Below, piece by piece: positions 54,161 to 63,268 of a stretch of DNA of 64,000 bases. The first letter of the stretch is position 1. Each line of letters begins with the position of its first letter. The position numbers and the translations under genes are program-made. Under the pieces are notes generated by a model. That model saw nothing but the letters and a program-made list of their open reading frames with translations, did no database searches and was not told the DNA's origin. The DNA is from Shimia sp. (GTDB lineage: Bacteria > Pseudomonadota > Alphaproteobacteria > Rhodobacterales > Rhodobacteraceae): NCBI RefSeq assembly GCF_022448905.1, contig NZ_JAKVCW010000009.1, positions 1 to 64,000 of the forward strand, written 5' to 3'.

Positions 54161-54769
54161 ATGACGACGTTTGCAACTCACTCCATCACAACTTCACTGA
54201 GTGGTTATTTCTTTATGTCCCGCATGGTGGAGCGCCAGATGCGCATGACCCATGCCATGAACCGCGCATTGGTCAGCTCCATGCTCGCACCGTTCGGCAG
54301 CAGTGCCCCAAAGCCGGCGGTCACAAATGCGCCGGTCAAACAGGCCGCGCCAAAACGCAAACCTCGCGCCAAGTCGATTGCGACGACTAAAACCAAAGCC
54401 GCCGCACCTGCCTCCAACACGGCCACCAAACCTGCGCCCTCCGAACCGGAATTCAAATCCGCAACTCCGAAAACAAAGACTCCAGCCGCCCCAAAGTTAG
54501 CAACAAAAGTCAAAACAAAGGCACCAAAGAAAACCACAGCAAAGGCCAAAGCTGCCGTAGTGTCCAAAGCCACCAAAACCCAAAAATCAGTTGTGAAAAC
54601 TGACACACCAGCCAAACCCGCGGCAAAAGCAACAGCACCGACAGTGAAATCAGTCAAAGCTGAAGCGCCGACCGCACAGCCACCTGCAACGGTTTCCAAA
54701 GCCAAACGCCAGCCGTCAAAGCCTCCAGCCATGCCGACGGCAACACCAAAACCCAAGCAAAAATCCTGA
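54161..54769 (+). CDS. Lys/Ala/Pro-rich histone-H1-like protein between ureB and ureC
   Basis: A 202-residue protein with AAGGAGA before the ATG. Residues 1-45 look like a short ordered helix-forming head ([34 protein letters not shown]). Residues 46-202 are low-complexity and very basic, with repeated [14 protein letters not shown]-type text, like the tails of histone H1 or AlgP-type DNA-binding proteins. No catalytic motif is visible. It lies between two urease structural genes, 20 bp after ureB and 40 bp before ureC. A role is not known; the head may bind a partner and the tail nucleic acid or polyphosphate, which is inference. The base composition is more A-rich than neighbouring genes. 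Confidence 0.75.
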   Translation: MTTFATHSITTSLSGYFFMSRMVERQMRMTHAMNRALVSSMLAPFGSSAPKPAVTNAPVKQAAPKRKPRAKSIATTKTKAAAPASNTATKPAPSEPEFKSATPKTKTPAAPKLATKVKTKAPKKTTAKAKAAVVSKATKTQKSVVKTDTPAKPAAKATAPTVKSVKAEAPTAQPPATVSKAKRQPSKPPAMPTATPKPKQKS

Positions 54770-54809
54770 CGCGCCACGCGCCGCCTCAATCCAATCAAAG
54801 AGACCTTCG

Positions 54810-56522
54810 ATGCCCGCCAAAATCTCCCGCTCTGACTACGCCGCCATGTTTGGCCCCACCGTTGGGGACAAACTCCGCCTCGCGGACACCGATCTGGTGA
54901 TCGAGGTTGAGCGCGACCTGACCGGGCCATACGGCGAAGAGGTCAAGTTTGGCGGTGGCAAGGTGATCCGCGACGGCATGGGACAGGCGCAAACCACCCG
55001 CGCCGAAGGAGCGGTCGACACGGTTATCACCAACGCGCTGATCGTCGATCACACCGGCATCTACAAAGCCGACGTTGGCCTCAAAGACGGGCGCATCCAC
55101 AAGATCGGCAAAGCAGGCAACCCCGACACGCAGCCGAATGTGGACATCATCGTCGGCCCCGGCACCGAGGCCATTGCCGGCGAAGGTAAAATCCTCACTG
55201 CCGGTGGCTTTGACAGCCACATCCACTACATCTGCCCGCAACAGATCGAAGACGCGCTGCACTCCGGCCTGACCACGATGCTCGGCGGCGGCACCGGCCC
55301 CGCCCATGGCACGCTCGCCACAACCTGCACCCCGGGCCCGTGGCACATTGGCCGCATGCTGCAATCTGCAGACGCCTTCCCGATGAACCTCGCCTTCGCG
55401 GGCAAGGGCAACGCATCGCTGCCTGCTGCGCTTGAAGAGCAGATCAAAGGCGGCGCTTGCGCGCTCAAGCTACACGAAGACTGGGGCACCACACCTGCCG
55501 CTATCGATTGTTGCCTGTCGGTGGCAGACGATATGGACGTGCAAGTGATGATCCACACCGACACCCTCAATGAGTCGGGCTTCGTGGAAAACACCGTCGC
55601 CGCAATGAAAGGCCGGACTATTCATGCCTTCCACACCGAAGGCGCAGGCGGCGGTCACGCGCCGGACATCATCAAAATCTGTGGCGAAGAGCACGTGCTG
55701 CCCTCCTCCACCAACCCGACTCGTCCTTTCACTGTGAACACGGTGGATGAGCACCTCGACATGCTCATGGTCTGTCACCACCTCGACAAAGCCATTCCCG
55801 AAGACGTCGCCTTTGCCGAAAGCCGCATCCGCCGCGAGACGATTGCGGCCGAAGATATCCTGCACGACATGGGCGCCTTCTCGATCATCGCGTCCGACAG
55901 CCAAGCCATGGGACGCGTCGGCGAAGTGCTGATCCGTACCTGGCAGACGGCCGACAAGATGAAGAAACAACGCGGTCGCCTGCCCGAAGAAACCGGCGAA
56001 AACGACAACTTCCGCGTCCGCCGCTACATCGCCAAATACACCATCAACCCGGCCATCGCCCATGGCATCAGCCACCAAATCGGCTCGATTGAGGAAGGCA
56101 AACGCGCCGACCTCGTTTTGTGGTCCCCGGCCTTCTTTGGCGTGAAGCCGGAAATGGTGCTGATCGGCGGTTCCATCGTCTGCGCGCAAATGGGCGACCC
56201 CAATGCGTCGATCCCAACGCCTCAGCCGGTCTATTCCCGTCCCATGTTTGGCGCCTATGGCCGCGCCGTGGAAAACGCCGCCGTGGTCTTTGTGTCTGAG
56301 GCCGCGCAAGCCGAGGGCATCGGCAACAGCTTGGGCTTGGCAAAACAAACGCTCGCGGTCCAAAATACCCGCAACGTTGGCAAGTCAGACCTGAAACTCA
56401 ACGCGGCGACACCTGAAATTGAAGTCCATCCAGAGACTTACGAAGTGCGCGCCGATGGCGAGCTCCTAACTTGTCAGCCTGCCGAGGTGCTGCCGATGGC
56501 ACAGCGGTACTTTATGTTCTGA
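54810..56522 (+). CDS. ureC: Urease alpha (catalytic) subunit
   Basis: A 570-residue amidohydrolase-fold subunit carrying the two-nickel site. [12 protein letters not shown] holds the first His pair, [14 protein letters not shown] the carbamylated Lys and next ligand, [11 protein letters not shown] and [13 protein letters not shown] further His residues, and [22 protein letters not shown] the flap His. Full length and all metal ligands are present, so the enzyme should be active once matured. ATG 54810 follows AGAGA. Confidence 0.98.
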   Translation: MPAKISRSDYAAMFGPTVGDKLRLADTDLVIEVERDLTGPYGEEVKFGGGKVIRDGMGQAQTTRAEGAVDTVITNALIVDHTGIYKADVGLKDGRIHKIGKAGNPDTQPNVDIIVGPGTEAIAGEGKILTAGGFDSHIHYICPQQIEDALHSGLTTMLGGGTGPAHGTLATTCTPGPWHIGRMLQSADAFPMNLAFAGKGNASLPAALEEQIKGGACALKLHEDWGTTPAAIDCCLSVADDMDVQVMIHTDTLNESGFVENTVAAMKGRTIHAFHTEGAGGGHAPDIIKICGEEHVLPSSTNPTRPFTVNTVDEHLDMLMVCHHLDKAIPEDVAFAESRIRRETIAAEDILHDMGAFSIIASDSQAMGRVGEVLIRTWQTADKMKKQRGRLPEETGENDNFRVRRYIAKYTINPAIAHGISHQIGSIEEGKRADLVLWSPAFFGVKPEMVLIGGSIVCAQMGDPNASIPTPQPVYSRPMFGAYGRAVENAAVVFVSEAAQAEGIGNSLGLAKQTLAVQNTRNVGKSDLKLNAATPEIEVHPETYEVRADGELLTCQPAEVLPMAQRYFMF

Positions 56523-56535
56523 CCGGAGCCCCCAA

Positions 56536-57123
56536 ATGCGCGCAGCCCTCTTTGCCTTCACTTGCCTTGCCACACCTGTCTTTGCCCAATGCCCCACCGC
56601 AGCGGACATGGACACGGGCGTGCGCCTCACCGATCTGGACGGCATCACCGAGACCTACACCCGCGACGGTGCCCACTTCATCCGTGGCGCATGGGACGAC
56701 GGCCAGGACTACGGCACACGCTTCCTGCTGCTCAAAGGCCTCTATGTGGTGGAGCAATTTGACACCGAAGATGGCGACGTGGTCTCCGGCAGCCGCAGCA
56801 CCCACGCCTACCCGCTCAAACCGGCCGACGCGCCGGTCCCGGTTGCAGACGGACGCTGGGACACCGAAGTGATCACGTTGGATTCCGAAGGCACGCTGAC
56901 GACCCGCGAAAGCCATATCTTTGGCCCCAGCACGCAGGTCACCATTGGCGGCTGCTCATATGAGATGATGCCGGTCATTGGCATCTATCACGACGATGAC
57001 GGCTATGAGGAAACCCTGCACTACCTGCCGGAACTTGGCTTTGCCTATTTGGTGGAAACCCGCGCCAAGAACGAAAAGGCCGAGCGCTACACCTACATCC
57101 GCATTGAAGCCGTTGAAAAATAA
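56536..57123 (+). CDS. Exported protein of unknown function in the urease cluster
   Basis: A 195-residue protein with a signal peptide (MRAALFAFTCLATPVFAQ) and a mature part rich in beta-forming and aromatic residues (RLTDLDGITETYTRDGAHFIRG, GLYVVEQFDTEDGDVVSGS, YLPELGFAYLVE). There are two Cys in the mature protein (QCPT and GGCSY) that could form a disulfide. No family was recognised. It lies 13 bp after ureC on the same strand, so it is probably co-expressed with urease, but nothing in it points to nickel or urea. Confidence 0.7.
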   Translation: MRAALFAFTCLATPVFAQCPTAADMDTGVRLTDLDGITETYTRDGAHFIRGAWDDGQDYGTRFLLLKGLYVVEQFDTEDGDVVSGSRSTHAYPLKPADAPVPVADGRWDTEVITLDSEGTLTTRESHIFGPSTQVTIGGCSYEMMPVIGIYHDDDGYEETLHYLPELGFAYLVETRAKNEKAERYTYIRIEAVEK

Positions 57124-57253
57124 ATAAACTCTGACTCGCCTTGCATCAGATGCAAGACGGCTATGACGAAAGACCGACTGCACATGGCAACCGTTTTGAC
57201 CCATATTCAGAGCCAAGGGAGGACCATAGGTTTATACGAAACTGAGGTTCAAA

Positions 57254-57475
57254 ATGGCACTGACAGCTACACACACCGCACACCACTCGCTGGGTCACAT
57301 CCTGGCAGCTCCATTCCGCGTCATCGGCAACGGCCTGATCGCGATCATGGAAAGCAACAGCCGCGTGCAATACGTCGATCGTCTGAACGCGATGTCCGAC
57401 GAACAACTGGAAGCCAAAGGCATCAAGCGCGACGAAATCGTGCAGCACGTCTTCCGCGACCACATGCACCTGTAA
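57254..57475 (+). CDS. DUF1127 small protein
   Basis: A 73-residue basic protein. Its second half, LNAMSDEQLEAKGIKRDEIVQHVFRDH, matches the DUF1127 pattern (short helix with L-x-D-x-x-L-x-x-x-G-x-x-R). Small DUF1127 proteins with a longer N-terminal head occur in alphaproteobacteria and have been linked to RNA turnover and phosphate and carbon signalling in Agrobacterium and Rhodobacter. It has about 130 bp of its own leader with AAGGGAGGA further upstream. It lies in the urease cluster just before ureE. Confidence 0.8.
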   Translation: MALTATHTAHHSLGHILAAPFRVIGNGLIAIMESNSRVQYVDRLNAMSDEQLEAKGIKRDEIVQHVFRDHMHL

Positions 57476-57500
57476 TCTGTGCATTTGGGGGGCGCCCATC

Positions 57501-58016
57501 ATGAGCGCCCTTCCCACAGCACATGACTACCACACGCACGGCCACGCCCCGGAACAGGGGCGTGTGGCCCTGACCTACGAAGACCGCTTCCTGCGCCGCA
57601 AAACGTTGCGGCTTGAGGATGGCACCCGGATTCTCGTAGATCTGCCCAAAACCACATCTTTGGATCACGGCGGCGTTTTGCGCCTGACCGATGGTGGCGA
57701 AATCACCGTGATTGCCGCGCCGGAACCGCTTTTGCAGGTCACCGCGACGCATTTGCCACGCATCGCCTGGCACATCGGCAACCGGCATACCCCTTGTCAG
57801 ATCGAAGACACCCGCCTGCTCATTCAGCGCGACCACGTGATCAAAGAAATGCTGGAACTTCTGGGAGCAACCGTCACCGAAGTGACCGAGCCCTTTACGC
57901 CCGAAGGCGGGGCTTACGGCCATGGCCGCACCCACAGCCACGACCACAGCCACCCACACGCCCACGATCACACGATGGACCACGGCCATAGTCACAGCCA
58001 CGACCATGACCACTGA
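57501..58016 (+). CDS. ureE: Urease accessory protein UreE
   Basis: A 171-residue nickel metallochaperone. The body has LTYEDRFLRRKTLRLEDG and PRIAWHIGNRHTPCQIE, the latter with conserved metal-binding His. The C-terminal 30 residues are nearly all His, Asp and Ser (RTHSHDHSHPHAHDH, HGHSHSHDHDH), a nickel-binding tail. The tail codons overlap the ureF start by 11 nt. Confidence 0.95.
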   Translation: MSALPTAHDYHTHGHAPEQGRVALTYEDRFLRRKTLRLEDGTRILVDLPKTTSLDHGGVLRLTDGGEITVIAAPEPLLQVTATHLPRIAWHIGNRHTPCQIEDTRLLIQRDHVIKEMLELLGATVTEVTEPFTPEGGAYGHGRTHSHDHSHPHAHDHTMDHGHSHSHDHDH

Positions 58017-58650
58017 TCCGATCCTGACGTTGGCCCAATGGCTCTCGCCCGCCTTCCCGGTGGGCGCGTTCACCTACAGCCATGGACTTGAAGCGCTCGT
58101 GGACGCTGGCACGGTGCATGATGCCGACAGCTTTTCCGCGTGGCTGACCCACACGCTCCAACACGGCGCGGGCCAAAACGATGTGATCTTGCTGGCACAT
58201 GCCTACAACGCCGACACCGTCGAAGAACTGGCCGAGATCGACTCACTCGCCCGCGCCCTTGCGCCCTCTGCCGAACGCCTGCTTGAAACCGACCAACAGG
58301 GCGCCGCCTTTGCACGCACCGCTGCCGCCATCCACGATTTGGACCTCAGCACTTTGACCTATCCGGTGGCCGTTGGCCGTGCCGCACAGTTACAAAACCT
58401 GCCTTTACGCGACACCGCGCGCCTGTTCCTGCACGCCTTTGCCGCCAACCTGACTTCCGCCGCCACCCGCCTCGTGCCCTTGGGCCAAACCGAATCTCAG
58501 GCCACCCTCACCGCCGTGACACCGCTCTGCCAAGACGTGGCGGACCACGCGGTCACATTGTCACTGGATGACATTGCCGCGTCGACTTTTGCCTCTGACA
58601 TCGCTTCCATGCGCCACGAAACGCAATATTCGAGGCTCTTTCGCTCATGA
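58006..58650 (+). CDS. ureF: Urease accessory protein UreF
   Basis: A 214-residue all-helical protein with the UreF opening LTLAQWLSPAFPVGAFTYSHGLE and C-terminal [14 protein letters not shown]. UreF joins UreD and UreG in the activation complex. The ATG at 58006 lies inside the ureE tail; the frame is open further upstream but those residues come from the His-rich ureE coding region. It overlaps the DUF3995 gene by 4 nt. Confidence 0.95.
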   Translation: MTTDPILTLAQWLSPAFPVGAFTYSHGLEALVDAGTVHDADSFSAWLTHTLQHGAGQNDVILLAHAYNADTVEELAEIDSLARALAPSAERLLETDQQGAAFARTAAAIHDLDLSTLTYPVAVGRAAQLQNLPLRDTARLFLHAFAANLTSAATRLVPLGQTESQATLTAVTPLCQDVADHAVTLSLDDIAASTFASDIASMRHETQYSRLFRS

Positions 58651-59057
58651 CCTGGCTCGCCGTCCTGATTTCCGCTCTGCTGTTTGTCCCCGCTGTCCTG
58701 CACCTGCTCTGGGCCATCGGCGCCTGGGTGCCGATCCGCGACGAGGCGGCATTGGCCCGCGCCACCGTTGGCGCGCCCGGCATCACCAAAATGCCCGGCC
58801 CCATTCCCTGCGCGGTGGTGTTCGTGGCCCTGAGCTTTGCCGCCGCCTTACCCCATCTGACAACCTTCCCACTGCGCAGCCTGTTCTTGCTGGCCATCGC
58901 CGCCGTCTTCTTGCTGCGCGGCATCGCCGCCTACCTGCCCGCCTGGCGCAAACTGGTCCCCGAAGAGCCCTTCGCCACGCTGGATCAACGTTGCTACGGC
59001 CCGCTTTGCCTTCTATTGGGCGCAAGCTTCCTCCTTTTCACTCTTTCAGGAGCCTGA
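58647..59057 (+). CDS. DUF3995 membrane protein
   Basis: A 136-residue inner-membrane protein with four hydrophobic segments (about residues 3-26, 50-70, 75-98 and 115-134). [13 protein letters not shown] and [33 protein letters not shown] match DUF3995. Its function is unknown. It is wedged between ureF (ATGA overlap) and ureG (1-bp gap), so it is part of the urease operon. A role in nickel or urea movement is possible but unproven. Confidence 0.8.
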   Translation: MTWLAVLISALLFVPAVLHLLWAIGAWVPIRDEAALARATVGAPGITKMPGPIPCAVVFVALSFAAALPHLTTFPLRSLFLLAIAAVFLLRGIAAYLPAWRKLVPEEPFATLDQRCYGPLCLLLGASFLLFTLSGA

Positions 59058-59058
59058 C

Positions 59059-59688
<630 letters not shown>

Positions 59689-59831
59689 GGCCCATGGTTG
59701 GGAAACTGTTCCACAAAATCCTGCCCCAGCCTTCTTCTAACCCTAAATTTCCCGGCCGGAGGCACCATCCGCTTCACCCTGTACCCAGCGCAGGTTAAAG
59801 AGCGCGGCAACAGCAACCGTCGAGACTCAGT

Positions 59832-60506
59832 ATGATCGACCTTCAAAACGTCAGCGTGTCTTTCGGTGAGCGCACCGTCCTGCACGACATCTCCCTGTCC
59901 CTAGCGGAACGTCGCATCGCCATCATCGGCGCCAACGGCTCCGGCAAGTCCACCTTCGCTCGCCTACTCAACGGCCTCGCACTGCCCACCTCCGGCGACG
60001 TCCTGGTCGATGGCCTCAACACCCGCAAAAAAGGCCGCGACGTGCGTCGCAAAGTTGGGTTTGTCTTCCAGAACCCAGACAATCAAATTGTCATGCCTGT
60101 GGTCGAAGAAGACCTCGCCTTTGGCATGAAAAACCTCGAATTCTCCAAAGCCGACATTGCCACCAAAACCGATGAAATCCTCGCGCGTTACAATATGAGC
60201 GACCTGCGCGAACATCCCGCGCATCTGCTCTCTGGCGGCCAAAAACAGCTGCTTGCCATCTCCGGTGTGCTTGTGATGACCCCCGACATTCTGGTGATGG
60301 ACGAACCCACCACGTTGCTGGATCTACGCAACAAACGCCGCATCGCCCGCGCCGTTGCCGCGTTGGATCAGATGGTCATCACCGTCACCCATGACCTCGA
60401 CCTGATCGCCGATTATGACCGCGTGATCGTGATCGATGAAGGTCAGATCTTTGCCGACGGCGCGCCTAAAGAGGTCATCCCTGCCTATGAAAGGCTCATG
60501 GCCTGA
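59832..60506 (+). CDS. bioM: Biotin transporter ATPase BioM
   Basis: A 224-residue energy-coupling-factor ATPase. Walker A is [13 protein letters not shown] near residues 34-46, then the Q-loop [12 protein letters not shown], signature [14 protein letters not shown] and Walker [13 protein letters not shown]. The NQI text is typical of ECF-type ATPases. It starts 143 bp after ureG and overlaps bioN by one base. With BioN and BioY it forms the three-part biotin importer known from Rhodobacter. Confidence 0.93.
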   Translation: MIDLQNVSVSFGERTVLHDISLSLAERRIAIIGANGSGKSTFARLLNGLALPTSGDVLVDGLNTRKKGRDVRRKVGFVFQNPDNQIVMPVVEEDLAFGMKNLEFSKADIATKTDEILARYNMSDLREHPAHLLSGGQKQLLAISGVLVMTPDILVMDEPTTLLDLRNKRRIARAVAALDQMVITVTHDLDLIADYDRVIVIDEGQIFADGAPKEVIPAYERLMA

Positions 60507-61102
60507 TGCTGGACCTCTACTCTCCCGGAACCTCGCTGCTGCACCGCCTGCCGCCGGCGGCCAAAATGCTGGCCATGCTGATCGGCGCCACCCTACTCTT
60601 TCTCAATGAAAGCCTACCAATCACTGTCGCTGCAACCCTTGGTATCCTGGCCCTCTACCCCATTGCACAGCTCACCCTAAAACAGGCCTTTGCGCAGATC
60701 CGCCCCCTGCTGATCATCTTTGTGCTGTTCTTCGCGGTGCAATGGTATTTCTCCGGCCTCGAACTGGCCGCTTACGTTGTCCTGCGCCTCACAGCGCTGA
60801 TCCTGCTGGCAAGCCTTGTGACCTTGACCACCCGCAGTAGCGACATGATCGACACCATGACGCGCGGCCTGCGTCACCTCAAACCGCTGGGCGTAAACCC
60901 GGAAAAGGTCAGCCTCGCCATATCACTCGCCCTGCGTTTCATCCCAGTGCTGGCCCAAATCACCCGAGAGGTCCGTGAAGCCCAAAAAACGCGCGGTCTC
61001 GAACGCTCCGTGATTGCCGTCGCCATGCCCATGGCGATCCGCGCCATCAAGATGGCGGACGATATTTCTGACGCCATCGATTCCCGAGGATATCGTTCCT
61101 GA
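60506..61102 (+). CDS. bioN: Biotin transporter transmembrane (T) component BioN
   Basis: A 198-residue inner-membrane protein with four or five hydrophobic segments (for example MLAMLIGATLLFLNE and LLIIFVLFFAVQWYF). The coupling helix motif is REVREAQKTRGLE near residues 155-167, the A-R-G-type contact to the ATPases. It links BioM to the biotin-binding BioY. Its ATG shares a base with the bioM stop. Confidence 0.92.
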   Translation: MLDLYSPGTSLLHRLPPAAKMLAMLIGATLLFLNESLPITVAATLGILALYPIAQLTLKQAFAQIRPLLIIFVLFFAVQWYFSGLELAAYVVLRLTALILLASLVTLTTRSSDMIDTMTRGLRHLKPLGVNPEKVSLAISLALRFIPVLAQITREVREAQKTRGLERSVIAVAMPMAIRAIKMADDISDAIDSRGYRS

Positions 61103-61193
61103 GTTGCGCTAACATCGCGCCCAGCGCTTGAGCATACCAGAACGCCTTCCCTATCCGTCCGTCAAACGAACAAGACCAAAAGGGACGGACCCC

Positions 61194-61754
61194 ATGGACA
61201 CCACAGCATCCCGTGGCCTCGCCACCAAAGACATCGTCTACATCGCTCTCTTCGCTGCTCTGACAGCAGCACTGGGCCTGATGCCACCAATCCACTTTGC
61301 TGGCGCGGCCCTACCTCCAATTTCCGCTCAGTCTCTGGGTGTGATGCTGGCTGGCGCCGTTCTCGGCTCAAAACGCGGCGGCCTTGCTCTGCTGTTGTTC
61401 ATCGGTCTGGTGGCGGTTGGCCTACCGCTTCTTTCCGGTGGACGCGGCGGCTTTGGCGTGCTGATGGGCACCTCCGGCGGCTTCCTACTGGTCTGGCCTC
61501 TGTGTGCCTACATCATCGGCTATCTGATGGAAAAAGACACCGCTGCCAACGCCATCAAAACCGGCCTTTATGTGGCTTTTGGTGGCATCGTCGTCATGTA
61601 TGCTGCAGGTATCCCGTGGATGGCCTTCATCGGCAAACTGGGCCTCACCAAATCCCTCACCATCATGGTGGCCTACATCCCCGGCGATCTGGTAAAGGTG
61701 GTACTGGCGACGATCATCGCCCGCGGTCTGCGCCGCGCCTACCCAAACCTCTGA
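61194..61754 (+). CDS. bioY: Biotin-binding S component BioY
   Basis: A 186-residue membrane protein with six predicted helices. The family marks are IVYIALFAALTAALGLMPPI at the start and GAVLGSKRGGLALLLFIGLVAVGLPLLSGGRGGFG, which is close to the biotin site. ATG 61194 follows AAAAGGGACGG. It sits 91 bp after bioN; the acyl-CoA synthetase gene starts 8 bp later, so transcription may continue. Confidence 0.95.
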   Translation: MDTTASRGLATKDIVYIALFAALTAALGLMPPIHFAGAALPPISAQSLGVMLAGAVLGSKRGGLALLLFIGLVAVGLPLLSGGRGGFGVLMGTSGGFLLVWPLCAYIIGYLMEKDTAANAIKTGLYVAFGGIVVMYAAGIPWMAFIGKLGLTKSLTIMVAYIPGDLVKVVLATIIARGLRRAYPNL

Positions 61755-61762
61755 GGACGCGG

Positions 61763-63268
61763 TTGCCTTTACGACACGCATTAGATCACCACGCACGCCA
61801 GCGCTCAGACGCGCTGGCGGTTGCTATTTCAGACACGCGCCTTACCTACGGCGCACTGTATGACCGGCTCAAACAACTTCACGCTGCGCTCAGCAAGCTG
61901 CCCCTGCAACCCCGCCCTGACCTGCCGCTACCAGACGGCGCCCGCAATTTTGCCCTCTCTATCGGCAATCACGCGCAAGCGCCCACACTGCTCGCAGCGG
62001 CGCTTGCCACGCCGCACGCCGTGACCCTGCTGGACCCACATTGGCCTGACGCGCTGCACCAACGTGTGCTCGCAAAACTGCCGCCTGACGCGCTGTTCTG
62101 CCTCTCAAGCCAAACCGGCCTGATCGATGCCGCCAAACGTCTCGGCATCCCGGCCATCTGTGTGGACACCGACGCATTTGAGACCTTCCTTGCCGCGCCC
62201 GAAGACATCCCTTTCACCGATCCGCGCGCGATTTTTATGGTCGGTTTCACCTCCGGCACCACATCTGAGCCCAAAGCCTTCGCACGCGCCCGTCACAGCT
62301 GGCGCGCCTCGCTTGACGCCAGCCGCCTTGCCTTTGCCTTGACCGAGCAGAGCCACACCTTTGTGCCCGGCCCACTGTCCCACGGCATCACACTCTATGC
62401 GCTCGCGGAAACCCTTGAGCTTGGCGCCACCTTTCACGCCTTGCCAAAATTTGACCTCGCCGAGGCCCACCGCGCCATGGCCCACACCCGCCGCATCGTC
62501 GCCGTGCCCAGCCTGCTTGGCGCGCTCTGTCGCGATAAACCGCTAGATCAGATTGTCGAAATCACCACCGCCGGAGCCAAACTCGATCCCGCCTTGCTCG
62601 AGAAAGCCCGCACCTTCTTCCCACGCGCCCGCATCCACGAGTACTACGGCGCCAGCGAACTTGGATTTGTCAGCCTCAACACCCACGGCCGCGAAAGCTC
62701 TTCGGCACCAGCCTACTCAGTGGGGCGTCCCTTCCCGCATGTGGAGCTCTCCTTGCGCCAGAATGGACAAGAAGTCGCCCAAGGCGAGCCCGGAACCATC
62801 TTTGTCCGCGGCGACCTGGCCATCGACGGCTACCTCTGGGGCGGCCGCAACTCCGGTTTCCGCCGCGAAGGCCCCTGGGCCACGGTCGGCGACGTTGGCA
62901 AGCTGAACTACGACGGCAGCCTCAGCCTCCTGGGGCGCGAGGGCGGCATGGTCATCACCGCAGGTCACAACGTCTACCCGCAAGAAATCGAAACCGCGCT
63001 GGCCGAAATCCCCGGCATCAACGGGGCGGCTGTTTTGGGCGTCGCCCATCAATCGCGCGGGCAGGAACTGGTCGCCATCCTCAACGGCGACACGCCGCTA
63101 GACGAAATCAAATCCCAACTCGCCATCCGCCTGCCGCGCTACAAACTGCCCAGGCACTTCTACCGGCTTAGCGACTGGCCCTTGACCACCTCCGGCAAAC
63201 CCGACCGCGGTCGCCTCCTGTCGTGGCTACACAAAAAGGACCCGCGCCTTGTCCCCGCCACTGGCTGA
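61763..63268 (+). CDS. AMP-binding acyl-CoA synthetase
   Basis: A 501-residue adenylate-forming enzyme starting with TTG (GAGGA 5 nt upstream). The P-loop-like motif is FMVGFTSGTTSEPKAF near residues 155-170, then HEYYGASELGFVSL, and TVGDVGKLNYDGSLSLLGREGGMVI with the hinge Asp; the catalytic Lys is near TTSGKPDRGRL. It joins a carboxylic acid to CoA via the acyl-adenylate. It overlaps the thiolase gene by 20 nt. Together they look like a fatty acid or small-acid activation and cleavage pair; the pimeloyl or biotin link suggested by adjacent bioY is only positional. Confidence 0.85.
   Translation: MPLRHALDHHARQRSDALAVAISDTRLTYGALYDRLKQLHAALSKLPLQPRPDLPLPDGARNFALSIGNHAQAPTLLAAALATPHAVTLLDPHWPDALHQRVLAKLPPDALFCLSSQTGLIDAAKRLGIPAICVDTDAFETFLAAPEDIPFTDPRAIFMVGFTSGTTSEPKAFARARHSWRASLDASRLAFALTEQSHTFVPGPLSHGITLYALAETLELGATFHALPKFDLAEAHRAMAHTRRIVAVPSLLGALCRDKPLDQIVEITTAGAKLDPALLEKARTFFPRARIHEYYGASELGFVSLNTHGRESSSAPAYSVGRPFPHVELSLRQNGQEVAQGEPGTIFVRGDLAIDGYLWGGRNSGFRREGPWATVGDVGKLNYDGSLSLLGREGGMVITAGHNVYPQEIETALAEIPGINGAAVLGVAHQSRGQELVAILNGDTPLDEIKSQLAIRLPRYKLPRHFYRLSDWPLTTSGKPDRGRLLSWLHKKDPRLVPATG

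Noticed and set aside
54205-54930. A 241-residue minus-strand frame opposite the Lys-rich gene and start of ureC
   Set aside because: It overlaps the ureC start and the operon direction. The plus-strand frame has a good ribosome binding site and correct spacing to its neighbours; the minus frame has neither.
59689-59831. A BioR operator or riboswitch before bioM
   Set aside because: No TTAT-x2-ATAA-type palindrome or recognisable RNA structure was found in the gap.
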